Positions 8,258 through 15,904 of a DNA stretch of 64,000 bases are shown piece by piece. The first letter of the stretch is position 1. Every line of letters starts with the position of its first letter. The position numbers were made by a program, and so were the translations under genes. The stretch comes from Dyella subtropica (GTDB taxonomy: Bacteria; Pseudomonadota; Gammaproteobacteria; Xanthomonadales; Rhodanobacteraceae): NCBI RefSeq assembly GCF_026283965.1, contig NZ_JAPDPD010000019.1:43731-107730 (forward strand). The letters are read 5' to 3'. Below the pieces are notes generated by a model. The model had not been told where the DNA came from, did not search any database, and saw only the letters and a list, made by a program, of their open reading frames with translations.

Positions 8258-10081
8258 TCACGGCGTTACGCTGAAGCTCACAGGCCCACTCAGCACACCG
8301 TAGCCATCGTTATAGAGATACCAGGCGGTGTAGCTGCCCGGCGACAGCGAGGACGTGTTGAGGGCCACGTTGCCATTGGCGGTGGGGACATATTGCCAGG
8401 TGATCGACGAGCTGGACCCCGGCGTATTGCCGGCGCTGTAGATGCCCACCCAGTTGGTGGCGCTCAGCTTGCCGCCGGTGGTCGCATAGTCGAGCACCAG
8501 ATTGGCGCCTTGCGGCATGGTCGGCGTGGTGGTGGACAGCGTCGGTGCTACCGGCAGCGGCGTGGCCTGCGCGAACGCATCATTGATCGGCGCGGCGTAG
8601 GTGTCGTTGGCCGTCAGCGAGGACAGGCCCAGCGCCTGCTCGATGGTGCGGCCCACGCTGAAGTGGTTGTAGCTGGTGGAGCTGCCATAGCCGGCTCGCA
8701 CCGCGCCTTGGGAATCCACCAGGATGGTGGCGATGTGATTGCCGGAACTGTTGGCCTTATCCGCGGACTCATCCCAGGTCAGGATCAGCAGCGAGTGCTG
8801 GCCGGTCCAGGCGGGGGAGTTGAAGATCGGCTGCAGGGTCTGCTTCAGCCAGCCGTCTTGTACCTGCAGGCTCGCCGATGAGCCGTTTCCCGAAGCCTCG
8901 CCGTCGTACCAGTCGTCGGCCGCCAGCCAGGCGAAGTTAGGGGTGCTCGCGGCGGTTTGCAGGTCGCTATTGAGCTGGCTCAGATCCACCAGGTGCGCCT
9001 GGCAGCGCGCGAAGTCGGTGCTGATATTGGTGAAATTGATGAAAGGCGCATCGTCGGGTCCGAAATACGAATCGTAGTTTTTGTTCGTATTGCACGGCGT
9101 GCCCATGCCTTGCTCATACGCCTTCCAGCTCTTGCCGATGGCTTCGAGGCGATCGCCGAGATGCGGCGAGGCGACGTGGATGTTCGGGTAGTAGATCGCG
9201 CCCTGGACGAAATTGTCGCCACCCGCGACGGCGAGATAGTTCTCGTCGCTGGGGTGGTAGGTCCCGCTGGAGTTCATCAGCAGCGTGCCGCGGTTGGCCA
9301 GGCCGTTGATGAAGGGCGCATCGGTGGTGTCGCCGATGACCTGGTTATAGGTGGTGTTTTCCATCATGACCATGAAGACATGGTCGTAGCCCGGCACGGT
9401 CGATGTTGGAATGGTCAGCGCCGGGGCGGGCACCGGGGTGGAAAGCGTCAGCGATACATTGTCGGCATAGCCGACGTTGTAAGTGCCGCTGGTACCCACA
9501 AAGCGCAACAGCACGGAGATCGCGCGCGTGCCGGCGGGCACCGGGTTGCTGATGGCGCGCGCCAGGAAGGCGTTGGCATAACCGCGGTCGGCCGCCGTCA
9601 CGGTGGGCACGGTCGCCGACGAACCCAGCGGGGTGCCGCTGGCATCGAGGAAGGTCGCACTCAGCTCGGTGTGTCCGCTGTAGATGCCGTAGCCGCCCAA
9701 CCAACCGGACAGCGTGTAGGTCGTGGTACCGGTGTCGATGGCGGCGCTGGCGGCCGACACATCCACTCGCTGCTGTAGCGCGGAGTCACCGTAAGGGCCG
9801 TCGGCGAGAAACGCCTTGCCGCGCGCCGGTGTGCTGGGCGTGGAGAAACTGGCGGCGGAATAACACACGACGCTCGGATTGCCTTGCAGCACGGTCCAGC
9901 CCGGCACTGTGGTGACCGCGTTCCAATCCGGCGTGCACGCGGCCGCTTCGCCGTCGCCACCGACGATCAGGTTCGCGCTCGTGTTCGCGCTGGTGAATGG
10001 GGCAGCCAATGCGGAGCTGGCCGAGCCTGTTGCAACGATCAACAGGGCGGCGCTTAGCGCCGCTCTATACGTCCTTTTCAT
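8258..10081 (-). CDS. Secreted phosphoesterase (AcpA / phospholipase C superfamily)
   Basis: A 607-residue exported protein with a signal peptide ending near ASSALA (residues 1-26). Residues about 30-220 form a beta-sandwich-like, Thr/Ser-rich N-terminal domain. Residues about 230-515 match the phosphoesterase family that includes bacterial acid phosphatases and phospholipase C: YDHVFMVMMENTTYNQVIGD (metal-binding Glu and nucleophile region), SCMAAAGG-type region HPSDENYLAVAGGD, LLILTWDESAD and NHFSVGRTIE. The C-terminal ~90 residues are another beta-rich domain (LVLDYATTGGKLS...WVGIY). The enzyme probably releases phosphate from extracellular esters. It is alone, with a palindrome as terminator. 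Confidence 0.85.
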   Translation of the reverse strand: MKRTYRAALSAALLIVATGSASSALAAPFTSANTSANLIVGGDGEAAACTPDWNAVTTVPGWTVLQGNPSVVCYSAASFSTPSTPARGKAFLADGPYGDSALQQRVDVSAASAAIDTGTTTYTLSGWLGGYGIYSGHTELSATFLDASGTPLGSSATVPTVTAADRGYANAFLARAISNPVPAGTRAISVLLRFVGTSGTYNVGYADNVSLTLSTPVPAPALTIPTSTVPGYDHVFMVMMENTTYNQVIGDTTDAPFINGLANRGTLLMNSSGTYHPSDENYLAVAGGDNFVQGAIYYPNIHVASPHLGDRLEAIGKSWKAYEQGMGTPCNTNKNYDSYFGPDDAPFINFTNISTDFARCQAHLVDLSQLNSDLQTAASTPNFAWLAADDWYDGEASGNGSSASLQVQDGWLKQTLQPIFNSPAWTGQHSLLILTWDESADKANSSGNHIATILVDSQGAVRAGYGSSTSYNHFSVGRTIEQALGLSSLTANDTYAAPINDAFAQATPLPVAPTLSTTTPTMPQGANLVLDYATTGGKLSATNWVGIYSAGNTPGSSSSITWQYVPTANGNVALNTSSLSPGSYTAWYLYNDGYGVLSGPVSFSVTP

Positions 10082-10239
10082 GGGTGCATGACCTGTCAGC
10101 GCCCGTTATTGGGCCGCGCCATGCTCTGCGCTGCAGATGACAAACGTACTCATGCGAGAGGCGCAAAATCATGCGGATCGAAACTAAGGTTTCGGTCCGC
10201 ATCTGCTTGAACTCGGCTTGGGCATCCGAGGCAAGCAGC

Positions 10240-10328
10240 TCATACTCGACTCGAGTAGCGCAGTTGAACATCCACTGCGCACCAAATCGGTCCGTCAGCC
10301 GGCCGAAGTAGTCGCCCCAGGGCTGCAC
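10240..10328 (-). pseudogene. C-terminal remnant of a PhnB-like VOC protein
   Basis: The frame encodes QPWGDYFGRLTDRFGAQWMFN, which resembles the last ~25 residues of PhnB/3-demethylubiquinone-methyltransferase-like VOC proteins (typical ending WGD-FG-VTDRFGV-W). Nothing VOC-like precedes it, and the frame then runs on without similarity toward 10065. I read it as a decayed fragment. The rest of the 414-nt gap 10082-10495 shows nothing I can name. Confidence 0.4.
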
Positions 10329-10495
10329 AAGCCCCTGCTTGCAGAGGATGGCGCCAATAGCTCGGCTCGCTAAGCTTCGACGCTAATCAGGAGCATCGAT
10401 ACCGCTTCTGATCGCACCCGTAAGGAAGTCCTCACAGAACGATTCCAAGTGAAAGCCCACTATGCATTGCCGGCCGCCATGGAGGAGTCGGGAAC

Positions 10496-10972
10496 ATGCC
10501 CAACCTCATTGTTGCCAAGTTTGATACTCAATTCGCAGCAGCCTCAGCCGAAGGCAAGCTGCTATCACGAGGCATGCAGCGCGCACATGTGACGACTTGC
10601 GTCGATGAAAGCGTGGGCAATTCAGCGGCAAGTTCAAGCGCGCCGACGTCGGTCGTCTCCAGCATCAGCCATCAGGGCCATCGAGAGCATCAGAAGGTAT
10701 CGGAACTCCGTTCGCCAAGCAGTCTCCCCGGACCGGCGCAAATGGGTCATGCCGTGGTCACTGTGGAACTGGACGATGAAATGAGTGCCGATGATGTGCG
10801 CCATCTCCTGGAACTCGTTGGTGCCAGGTCCATAGAGCTGCTGGATATGAAAGCGCCAACAGAGAATCCGCTCTTGTGCCCCGAACACGGCACCAGTGCT
10901 TCGGTCGATGTAGAGCGCGCCATCTGTGCCACCAGGGGTAGCGAGTCCTTGGGGCCGCATTCTCGGCATTAG
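10496..10972 (+). CDS. Small hypothetical protein, possibly YflT-like stress protein
   Basis: 158 residues. The start at 10496 is supported by a good ribosome-binding site (GGAGGAG, 8 nt upstream). The N-terminus (NLIVAKFDTQFAAASAEGKLLSRGM) and a second segment (HAVVTVELDDEMSADDVRHLLELVGARSIELLD) look like two beta-alpha-beta halves with a low-complexity Ser-rich linker between. That architecture recalls YflT/general-stress small proteins, a resemblance only. The C-terminus (SVDVERAICATRGSESLGPHSRH) has no recognisable feature. A minus-strand frame over the same DNA (10634-11017) lacks such a start signal. Confidence 0.55.
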   Translation: MPNLIVAKFDTQFAAASAEGKLLSRGMQRAHVTTCVDESVGNSAASSSAPTSVVSSISHQGHREHQKVSELRSPSSLPGPAQMGHAVVTVELDDEMSADDVRHLLELVGARSIELLDMKAPTENPLLCPEHGTSASVDVERAICATRGSESLGPHSRH

Positions 10973-11074
10973 CCGCATAGCGCTGGCCACGGCCATCATC
11001 CCGCTACCACTTTCCATGGCATGTTCGATCGAGGTGTTGTGGTGAGGTTACCCCCACCACAAGACCCTTGCCGA

Positions 11075-11527
11075 TTAGTGCTTAGTGGGCACGATCACCG
11101 TATCGATCGCGTGGATGACGCCGTTGCTGGAGGCGATATCACGCTGGGTGATGTTGGCACCGCCGATGCTGAGCTTGTCGCCGTCTTTCCTGACGGACGC
11201 GGTTTGGCCCTGCATCATTTTCGGTGAGGTCAATTTCTCGACTTCGACGGCTGATGTCCGGCCTGGTAGCACGTGGTACTTCAGTACGGAGATCAATTCC
11301 GCCTTGTTCTCTGGCTTCAGCCAGTTGTCCAGCGTGCCCTTGGGCAGCTTGTCGAACGCTGCATCCGTCGGCGCAAAAACGGTGTAGGGACCCGAACCTT
11401 TGAGGACACTGGTGAGTTCGGCTGCTTCGAGAGCTTTGCCCAACGTGAGGAAGGAACCGTTGGCCGCTGCTGTATCGATGAGGTTCTTGGAGGAAGCCTG
11501 AGAGGTGTTGGAATCATGATTGGACAT
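11075..11527 (-). CDS. Fasciclin (FAS1) domain protein A
   Basis: A 150-residue single FAS1 domain. The conserved blocks are visible: NLIDTAAANGSFLTLGKALEAAELTSVL, GPYTVFAPTDAAFDKLP (H1 box), LKYHVLPGR and SNGVIHAIDTVIVP (H2 box). FAS1 domains usually mediate adhesion or extracellular assembly; no signal peptide is evident, so the protein may stay cytoplasmic or leave by another route. It is about two-thirds identical by eye to the FAS1 protein at 14.1 kb. The ATG at 11527 follows AAGGCAACTCC, the conserved end of a 114-nt structured leader shared with two other genes nearby. Its transcript probably starts upstream of 11641. Confidence 0.92.
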   Translation of the reverse strand: MSNHDSNTSQASSKNLIDTAAANGSFLTLGKALEAAELTSVLKGSGPYTVFAPTDAAFDKLPKGTLDNWLKPENKAELISVLKYHVLPGRTSAVEVEKLTSPKMMQGQTASVRKDGDKLSIGGANITQRDIASSNGVIHAIDTVIVPTKH

Positions 11528-11641
11528 GGAGTTGCCTTGAGTGATGATCCGCGTAGCGGATCTTGAGCGGACGAAACCGCGACTCCGATGTAGATCGGAG
11601 AAGTACTCAGATGGCGTTAGGGAGAGGACCGCGTGGCTGAG
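11528..11641 (-). ncRNA. Structured 5' leader, copy A (before fasciclin A)
   Basis: A 114-nt leader ending at the ATG. On the minus strand it reads CTCAG ... CTCCCTAACGCC ... CTGAG (outer pair), then hairpin 2 CTCCGAT-CTAC-ATCGGAG, hairpin 3 GCGG-TTTCGT-CCGC, hairpin 4 GATCCGC-TAC-GCGGATC, then CACTCAAGGCAACTCC before ATG. The order and spacing match copies B (13993-14107) and C (12665-12779), while stem sequences differ with pairing kept. No known riboswitch or Rfam family is recognised. Confidence 0.75.
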
Positions 11642-11699
11642 ACGCCTGCCAAGGAGGAGACTTGCTTTCCTGGCGCCGTCGCAGCATGCGCTTGCAGTT

Positions 11700-11715
11700 G
11701 TTAGGTAAGGGTAAC
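11700..11715 (-). promoter_or_regulatory. GTTA-N8-TAAC operator/promoter element, copy A
   Basis: Minus strand GTTACCCTTACCTAAC followed by AACTGCAAGCGCATGCTG. It lies 58 nt upstream of leader A. The same arrangement precedes leaders B and C at nearly the same distance, which suggests a shared activator/repressor site or alternative-sigma promoter. Confidence 0.6.
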
Positions 11716-11728
11716 GTGGCGAACGACT

Positions 11729-12508
11729 TCACTTGCGCCTGAGCTCGTGGAGTTCATCCCAGTGCAGGGTTCGGTAGTCGAAGTTCGCGGGCAGCTCCGG
11801 CTTGATGATCTGGAAATACGGTGAGATATCGAAATCGCGTGGCGCGTACAAGCTGCTGCTTCGTATGTGCAGAATTTCTGCACAAAAGGTATCTCGCCCG
11901 GGATGTTCTTCCGGTATGTGCTCGATATCGGGAAGGATCGGGTAACGAATGTTTTGAAATAACGTTGCAATCAGACTCGAGCAGATGGCCTTGGTGGGCT
12001 CACCACTGCCGAGCGCGATCATCCGCCGCCGCCAGTGCGTAGGCACCGGTGGCGTCGGCAACAGGTAGCGTGCGAGATCGAGGAGATTCCCCAGGTCATA
12101 GGTCTGGCCAACGTGGGTCAGGGCATCGGCGATCAGCTGCTGCACATCGTCAGGCGTCAAGCCCAGCGGGCGGCAGATGCGCGTATGCGCGTGCTCGTAG
12201 CGCGTTAGAGGCACCAGGCGCACGCCCTCCTGCATATCGGCCTCGATCAACATCGGCATGTCATGCCCCGTTGTTGCGTGCGCTTCGGCGCCGAGATAGA
12301 GGGCTGCGTGTGACCAGGTGGACTGAGTCAGATATTTGATTGCCAGGCTGACCCGCGAAGAACCCTCGATCAGCAGTACGTCACCGGGGAGCAATATCGC
12401 CGTCATGCGCTGTGCCGGCACCATGGCTACAGGTGCGTAGCGTTTCAATGGTTTGGTGAGGTAACGAGCAAGCGGGCGTCCGAACAGTCGCAGCAGATAG
12501 GCGAGCAT
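11729..12508 (-). CDS. YiiX/permuted NlpC-P60-like papain-fold hydrolase
   Basis: 259 residues resembling the YiiX/YebB group of circularly permuted papain-fold enzymes (amidases or lipid hydrolases acting on envelope substrates). Visible motifs: GDVLLIEGSSRVSLAIKYLTQS, then WSHAALYLG with the candidate catalytic His (about residue 86), a second block LIEADMQEGVRLVPL, and AICSSLIATLF with the candidate nucleophilic Cys (about residue 180). The N-terminus is basic and hydrophobic (LAYLLRLFGRPLARYL) and may associate with membrane. The gene is divergent from the leader-C transcript and upstream of the fasciclin A promoter. Substrate unknown. Confidence 0.75.
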   Translation of the reverse strand: MLAYLLRLFGRPLARYLTKPLKRYAPVAMVPAQRMTAILLPGDVLLIEGSSRVSLAIKYLTQSTWSHAALYLGAEAHATTGHDMPMLIEADMQEGVRLVPLTRYEHAHTRICRPLGLTPDDVQQLIADALTHVGQTYDLGNLLDLARYLLPTPPVPTHWRRRMIALGSGEPTKAICSSLIATLFQNIRYPILPDIEHIPEEHPGRDTFCAEILHIRSSSLYAPRDFDISPYFQIIKPELPANFDYRTLHWDELHELRRK

Positions 12509-12592
12509 GAGGCACCCTCTTGAAGCTTGGCTGATGGCATCCTACCGCGCTGCCCATACGCACACCCTGCCTGGCCGACAGCTTGGTAAAAC

Positions 12593-12608
12593 ATTACAGC
12601 CGCGTAAC
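12593..12608 (+). promoter_or_regulatory. ATTA-N8-TAAC operator/promoter element, copy C
   Basis: ATTACAGCCGCGTAAC followed by AGCGGAAAGCGCATGTTGA, 56 nt upstream of leader C. Because it lies in the divergent gap it could also act on the YiiX-like gene starting at 12508 on the other strand. Confidence 0.55.
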
Positions 12609-12664
12609 AGCGGAAAGCGCATGTTGATCGTACGACGAAGCTACTCTGGGCCAGCTCCGATCGT

Positions 12665-12779
12665 CTCAGGCTACGGTTTCCCTTCTAACGCCACTGAGTT
12701 CACTCCGGCCTGGTCGGATACGTGGGCTGCCGTCCGCTTATGACTTGCAGGAGGCAGGTCAACACTCAAGGCAACGCTT
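12665..12779 (+). ncRNA. Structured 5' leader, copy C (before a 93-aa ORF)
   Basis: 115 nt. Outer pair CTCAG/CTGAG enclosing CTTCTAACGCCA; hairpin 2 TCCGGC-CTG-GTCGGA; hairpin 3 GTGGGC-TGCC-GTCCGC; hairpin 4 GACTTGC-AGGAG-GCAGGTC; then CACTCAAGGCAACGCTT before ATG. The stems differ from copies A and B but pair at the same positions. The most diverged of the three copies. Confidence 0.7.
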
Positions 12780-13061
12780 ATGTACGCGCTCAATCAAACG
12801 AATTCGCTGTACTTCTACCCGCACAAGCTCAGTTTTGGGCCATTCCTGAAAGCGGCTGGCAGTGGGCAGCACAATCACCGATTTCCGGAGGACGACGCGT
12901 CAGCTACATGGCCACGTGCATCGACCTCAAGCCAGCATGGCCCGCCGATGCCCAAGGTGGACTCGCCGAAACAGCTCGAGAAGAACCTGCAAGACTTGGA
13001 GGCCCATCGTATGGATGATGACGGTGCAAGGCATTCAAGGATTGAATCCAGCGAGCGCTGA
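12780..13061 (+). CDS. Hypothetical small protein under leader C
   Basis: 93 residues, not recognised. It starts exactly where leader C ends (CAAGGCAACGCTT-ATG), the same junction used by both fasciclin genes, and this is the main reason to accept it. The N-terminus is aromatic (YALNQTNSLYFYPHKLSFG); the second half is polar and charged (DSPKQLEKNLQDLEAHRMDDDG). No signal peptide, membrane segment or motif. It may be a genuine small regulated protein, or leader C may have lost its original gene. Confidence 0.5.
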   Translation: MYALNQTNSLYFYPHKLSFGPFLKAAGSGQHNHRFPEDDASATWPRASTSSQHGPPMPKVDSPKQLEKNLQDLEAHRMDDDGARHSRIESSER

Positions 13062-13107
13062 CAGCACCCGTTGATCCTATCTATGGCCAGTCTATAAGGC
13101 AGCAGTC

Positions 13108-13329
13108 ATGACAACCGTTTCAGGTATGACCACCAATGGTTTTACGTACGAAGGCGACTATGAGCATGCAAACTCGGGCCGCGTCACATGGACCGCTACG
13201 TACAGGCGTGGAGGTATTTTCTTCGGTATGCGGCACGGGCGTATCTACGAACTTCTCGGCGTTCCCATGACAGAGGTCGATACCGCTGTGAAGGATGACA
13301 TCGAGTTCACGTGGGTCCAATCCAGCTAG
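13108..13329 (+). CDS. Hypothetical small protein
   Basis: 73 residues, not recognised. The ATG at 13108 is preceded by AAGG 8 nt upstream. The sequence looks beta-rich with aromatic and Gly residues (TNGFTYEGDYEHANSGRVTWTATYRRGGIFFGMRHG) and ends DIEFTWVQSS, consistent with a small folded domain rather than random translation. It may be cotranscribed with the 12780 ORF, 46 nt upstream. Function unknown. Confidence 0.5.
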   Translation: MTTVSGMTTNGFTYEGDYEHANSGRVTWTATYRRGGIFFGMRHGRIYELLGVPMTEVDTAVKDDIEFTWVQSS

Positions 13330-13490
13330 ATGGATTCCTGGCCGTACTTCGAACGTGTTGTTCAATCCGAACATCCATGCATACGGCCTTCGCTGGCGAG
13401 AACGCAGCGACGCTTCATTTCAGCGCGCATAGCGGCCCCCGGGCATGTGATTGGCCGAAGTCCGCAGGCCGTGCAGCGGGTCTTTCAAGG

Positions 13491-13718
13491 TCAGAATCGG
13501 TTTGGGTATCTGACGCGATGTAAAAGTTCGAGCTGCCGTGCGCGCTCTTCTGCCTTCTTTTTATCTTGAGCCAACATCAACTGCTGCCTGTGCGTCAGGG
13601 GTACAGGCACGGGAACTGGCTCGACGAATCCCATGTGGCGCGCGATGCGAGTAATGTGGTCCAGCCATGCCTGGAACAATGATGGTGAGCGAGGTAGTGA
13701 TGTGCTGTGAGCGATCAT
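13491..13718 (-). CDS. Hypothetical small protein
   Basis: Not recognised. The frame opens with two in-frame ATGs (13724 and 13718); AAAGG sits 8 nt before the second, so 13718 is preferred (75 residues). Composition is protein-like: WLDHITRIARHMGFVEP, a Pro-Val run (VPVPVP), then a charged helix LAQDKKKAEERARQLELLHR. It stands alone, convergent with the 13108 gene. Confidence 0.5.
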   Translation of the reverse strand: MIAHSTSLPRSPSLFQAWLDHITRIARHMGFVEPVPVPVPLTHRQQLMLAQDKKKAEERARQLELLHRVRYPNRF

Positions 13719-13923
13719 GATCATGGCCTTTGCCGCATTTCACTGCTTATCGGATGGCAGCGAGCGTGTTACCCCTGCGAACAATATGCGCTCTTCATCA
13801 TTAGGTGGTTGTAATGGGACGGTGTTTGAAGGAACGATCTTTGGATTGACCTTATAAGTGCTTGTCGTCCATGTGTTCTCCAATAGTGTGAGAATCTCTT
13901 TGGATCACGCGTGCGCGCCATGC

Positions 13924-13939
13924 GTTACGCCAGCGTAAC
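13924..13939 (+). promoter_or_regulatory. GTTA-N8-TAAC operator/promoter element, copy B
   Basis: GTTACGCCAGCGTAAC, here a 7-bp perfect inverted repeat with a 2-nt spacer, followed by AACTTCACGCGCATAGTGA. It is 53 nt upstream of leader B. The rest of the gap 13719-13923 shows no other signal. Confidence 0.6.
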
Positions 13940-13992
13940 AACTTCACGCGCATAGTGACTCAGTGCCTTGAATGTTCTTTGTTGCTTGGCAC

Positions 13993-14107
13993 CTCAGCTC
14001 TGCGGTTATCTCCCTAACGCTACTGAGAACGTCCCCGCGCCATGCCGGGGTTGCGGTTTTGGCCGCCCGGGATCTGCGTCTGCGGATCCACATTCAAAGG
14101 CAATCTC
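13993..14107 (+). ncRNA. Structured 5' leader, copy B (before fasciclin B)
   Basis: 115 nt. Outer pair CTCAG/CTGAG; inside it GCGGTTA-TCTCCC-TAACGC can also pair with one bulged G. Hairpin 2 CCCCG-CGCCATGC-CGGGG; hairpin 3 GCGG-TTTTGG-CCGC; hairpin 4 GATCTGC-GTCT-GCGGATC; then CATTCAAAGGCAATCTC before ATG. Same plan as copies A and C. Confidence 0.75.
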
Positions 14108-14566
14108 ATGTATAGCCCCGTCACTCGTGTTCCGGCCACCAACCTTGTCGACACCGCCGCTGCCCATGGCTCCTTTACGACGCTGCGCAAGGCGCTGGAT
14201 GCCGCGGAGCTGACCCATGTGTTGCAAGGCACCGGTCCATACACGGTGTTCGCACCTACCGATGAAGCTTTCGGCAAGTTGCCCCATGGCACCCTCGAAA
14301 ATTGGTTGAAGCCGCAGAACAAGGCTGAGCTGGTTTCGGTGCTCAAATATCACGTGTTACGCGGCTATGCCTCAGCGGCCGACATAGGCACCATGACTCA
14401 CCCGCAGATGCTGCAAGGCCAGTCCGCCGATATCGAGAAGGACGGCGAGCGGATCAGCATCGACGGTGCGCATCTGGTCGGAGCGGATATCTCCTCCAGT
14501 AACGGCGTTATCCATGCCATCGACGCCGTGATTCAGCCCACCAAGCCGGCAGCAAACACTCAATGA
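14108..14566 (+). CDS. Fasciclin (FAS1) domain protein B
   Basis: A 152-residue single FAS1 domain: NLVDTAAAHGSFTTLRKALDAAELTHVL, GPYTVFAPTDEAFGKLP, LKYHVLRGY, SNGVIHAIDAVIQPTKP. It is a paralogue of the protein at 11.1 kb, on the opposite strand. The ATG at 14108 is chosen because AAAGG lies 9 nt upstream and the structured leader ends there; the frame is open to 14042 but that part is the leader. No signal peptide. The pair of paralogues with matching leaders implies shared regulation. Confidence 0.92.
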   Translation: MYSPVTRVPATNLVDTAAAHGSFTTLRKALDAAELTHVLQGTGPYTVFAPTDEAFGKLPHGTLENWLKPQNKAELVSVLKYHVLRGYASAADIGTMTHPQMLQGQSADIEKDGERISIDGAHLVGADISSSNGVIHAIDAVIQPTKPAANTQ

Positions 14567-14777
14567 CTAGCGGCTGATGCGTGGAAATCGTGGCGAGGCT
14601 ATGCCTGGCCACTTTTCTTTGTGTGCCCGTCAACGAAATCAGCGGTGATCGCAGGCTGGCGTACCCGCCTTTGAAGAGGAACGCGATGCTCGCTTTGCCT
14701 GCCCTGGCATGCATGGCCGCACCATGGTTGCAGCCGTGGCGTCGGTGGTCATGAGCATTTGGGACACAGCGCCAAGG

Positions 14778-15584
14778 CTAACCTGAGGTGGCTTTGAAGT
14801 AGCGGTCGAAGGAGCGGTTCACGGCTTCGCACGCTTCTCCGATGATGTTCCTTCCCCAGGTGAAGCCGAACACGTCGGCGAACTTGTAACCCTGCAGGCG
14901 TGACTGGATATTCCTGACGTCGCTCGGTCGCATAGGTATGTAGTTGGGGTAGCTGTACATAAACGTGACATGGCGGCGGTCCATCGCGACCTGCAATGCA
15001 TCACCTGGGAAGAGCGCTCCGCCTTCGCGTGGCCCATGTTTCCAATGAAGGGCCGTGCTGCCGTCAAAATGGCCGCCGCAACGAATCAACGTGACCGTCT
15101 CTGAAAGCCTATGCTCGTCGCCGCTCCAGAACTGGATGTGTGGCGACGGCCTTAGCACCCAGTCCTTATCGGCTTCATGCAGAAGGATCGGAACGCCGCC
15201 AAAGGCCTCGCTCCATTCCACCATGGCGGCATAGAAATGGGGATGCGAAATAACGATGTAATCCAGCCCGCCGCGGGCCTTGAGTGCTGCCACGGCTTCG
15301 GGCGTGACGAGGCTGAGGCACTCCCACAGGATGTTGCCGGCATCCGTGGGCAGATAGAGCGCCCGTTGATTGATGGCGAACGCAGGTTCGAGACCGAGGG
15401 CAAGTAGGCCTTCTTCCTCCTGAAGGTGGAGCCTGTGCTCGGCGCCAAGTGCTTCGTGCGTCGTCCATGCCTGCCCAGACCATCCGACATATTGCCGTTC
15501 GTCTTCACATACGGGGCAGGTCGTCGGCGGAACGACTGACTCGGCGAATTGCGTTCCACAGGTGCTGCAAATAGGGAAGGGCAT
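14778..15584 (-). CDS. Metallo-beta-lactamase-fold hydrolase with N-terminal zinc ribbon
   Basis: 268 residues. The N-terminus has a zinc-ribbon-like pair, CSTCGT and CPVC (residues 7-10 and 23-26). The rest follows the MBL fold: DYIVISHPHFYAAMVEW at the first metal site, GGHFDGSTALHW at the second and LFPGDALQV for the bridging Asp. The usual HxHxDH motif is altered: both His are kept but Asp and the third His are Tyr and Ala (HPHFYA), so it may bind one metal or act on an unusual substrate. Glyoxalase-II-like proteins with this change are known only from general family knowledge. It stands alone on the minus strand. Confidence 0.82.
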   Translation of the reverse strand: MPFPICSTCGTQFAESVVPPTTCPVCEDERQYVGWSGQAWTTHEALGAEHRLHLQEEEGLLALGLEPAFAINQRALYLPTDAGNILWECLSLVTPEAVAALKARGGLDYIVISHPHFYAAMVEWSEAFGGVPILLHEADKDWVLRPSPHIQFWSGDEHRLSETVTLIRCGGHFDGSTALHWKHGPREGGALFPGDALQVAMDRRHVTFMYSYPNYIPMRPSDVRNIQSRLQGYKFADVFGFTWGRNIIGEACEAVNRSFDRYFKATSG

Positions 15585-15904
15585 GGTTAACCACTAAAGG
15601 CGGATTTGGCGGGGAAGTGAAGCACGTTTGAAAGAGAGATCACATGGTGGTGCTGGTCGTCTCGGTCTGTTGTGCCAGATGGTAGCGTCACGGTCGCTGG
15701 TTGTGATCGATATCCGAGATGACCGCGCACGACTCGGCGCGATCAGCGGAGCATGAAGCACCGGCCGCCGCGTTGAATGGCCATGGCCGGGATAGTGCTA
15801 GCATCGCGGAAACTCACACGGACACCGCTCCGTCACTTGAGGGCAAGCTCCGGTCTGAGCACCGACTCTGCCGCAGCCTCTGCCGTTGTACGTTGGAGCA
15901 CCGC

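Noticed and set aside
10634..11017. 127-aa minus-strand frame
   Set aside because: Opposes the 10496 gene, which has a strong ribosome site; no signal supports the minus frame.
12722..13018. 98-aa plus-strand frame over leader C
   Set aside because: It would translate through leader C's conserved hairpins; the 12780 frame begins at the same junction as the fasciclin genes and is preferred.
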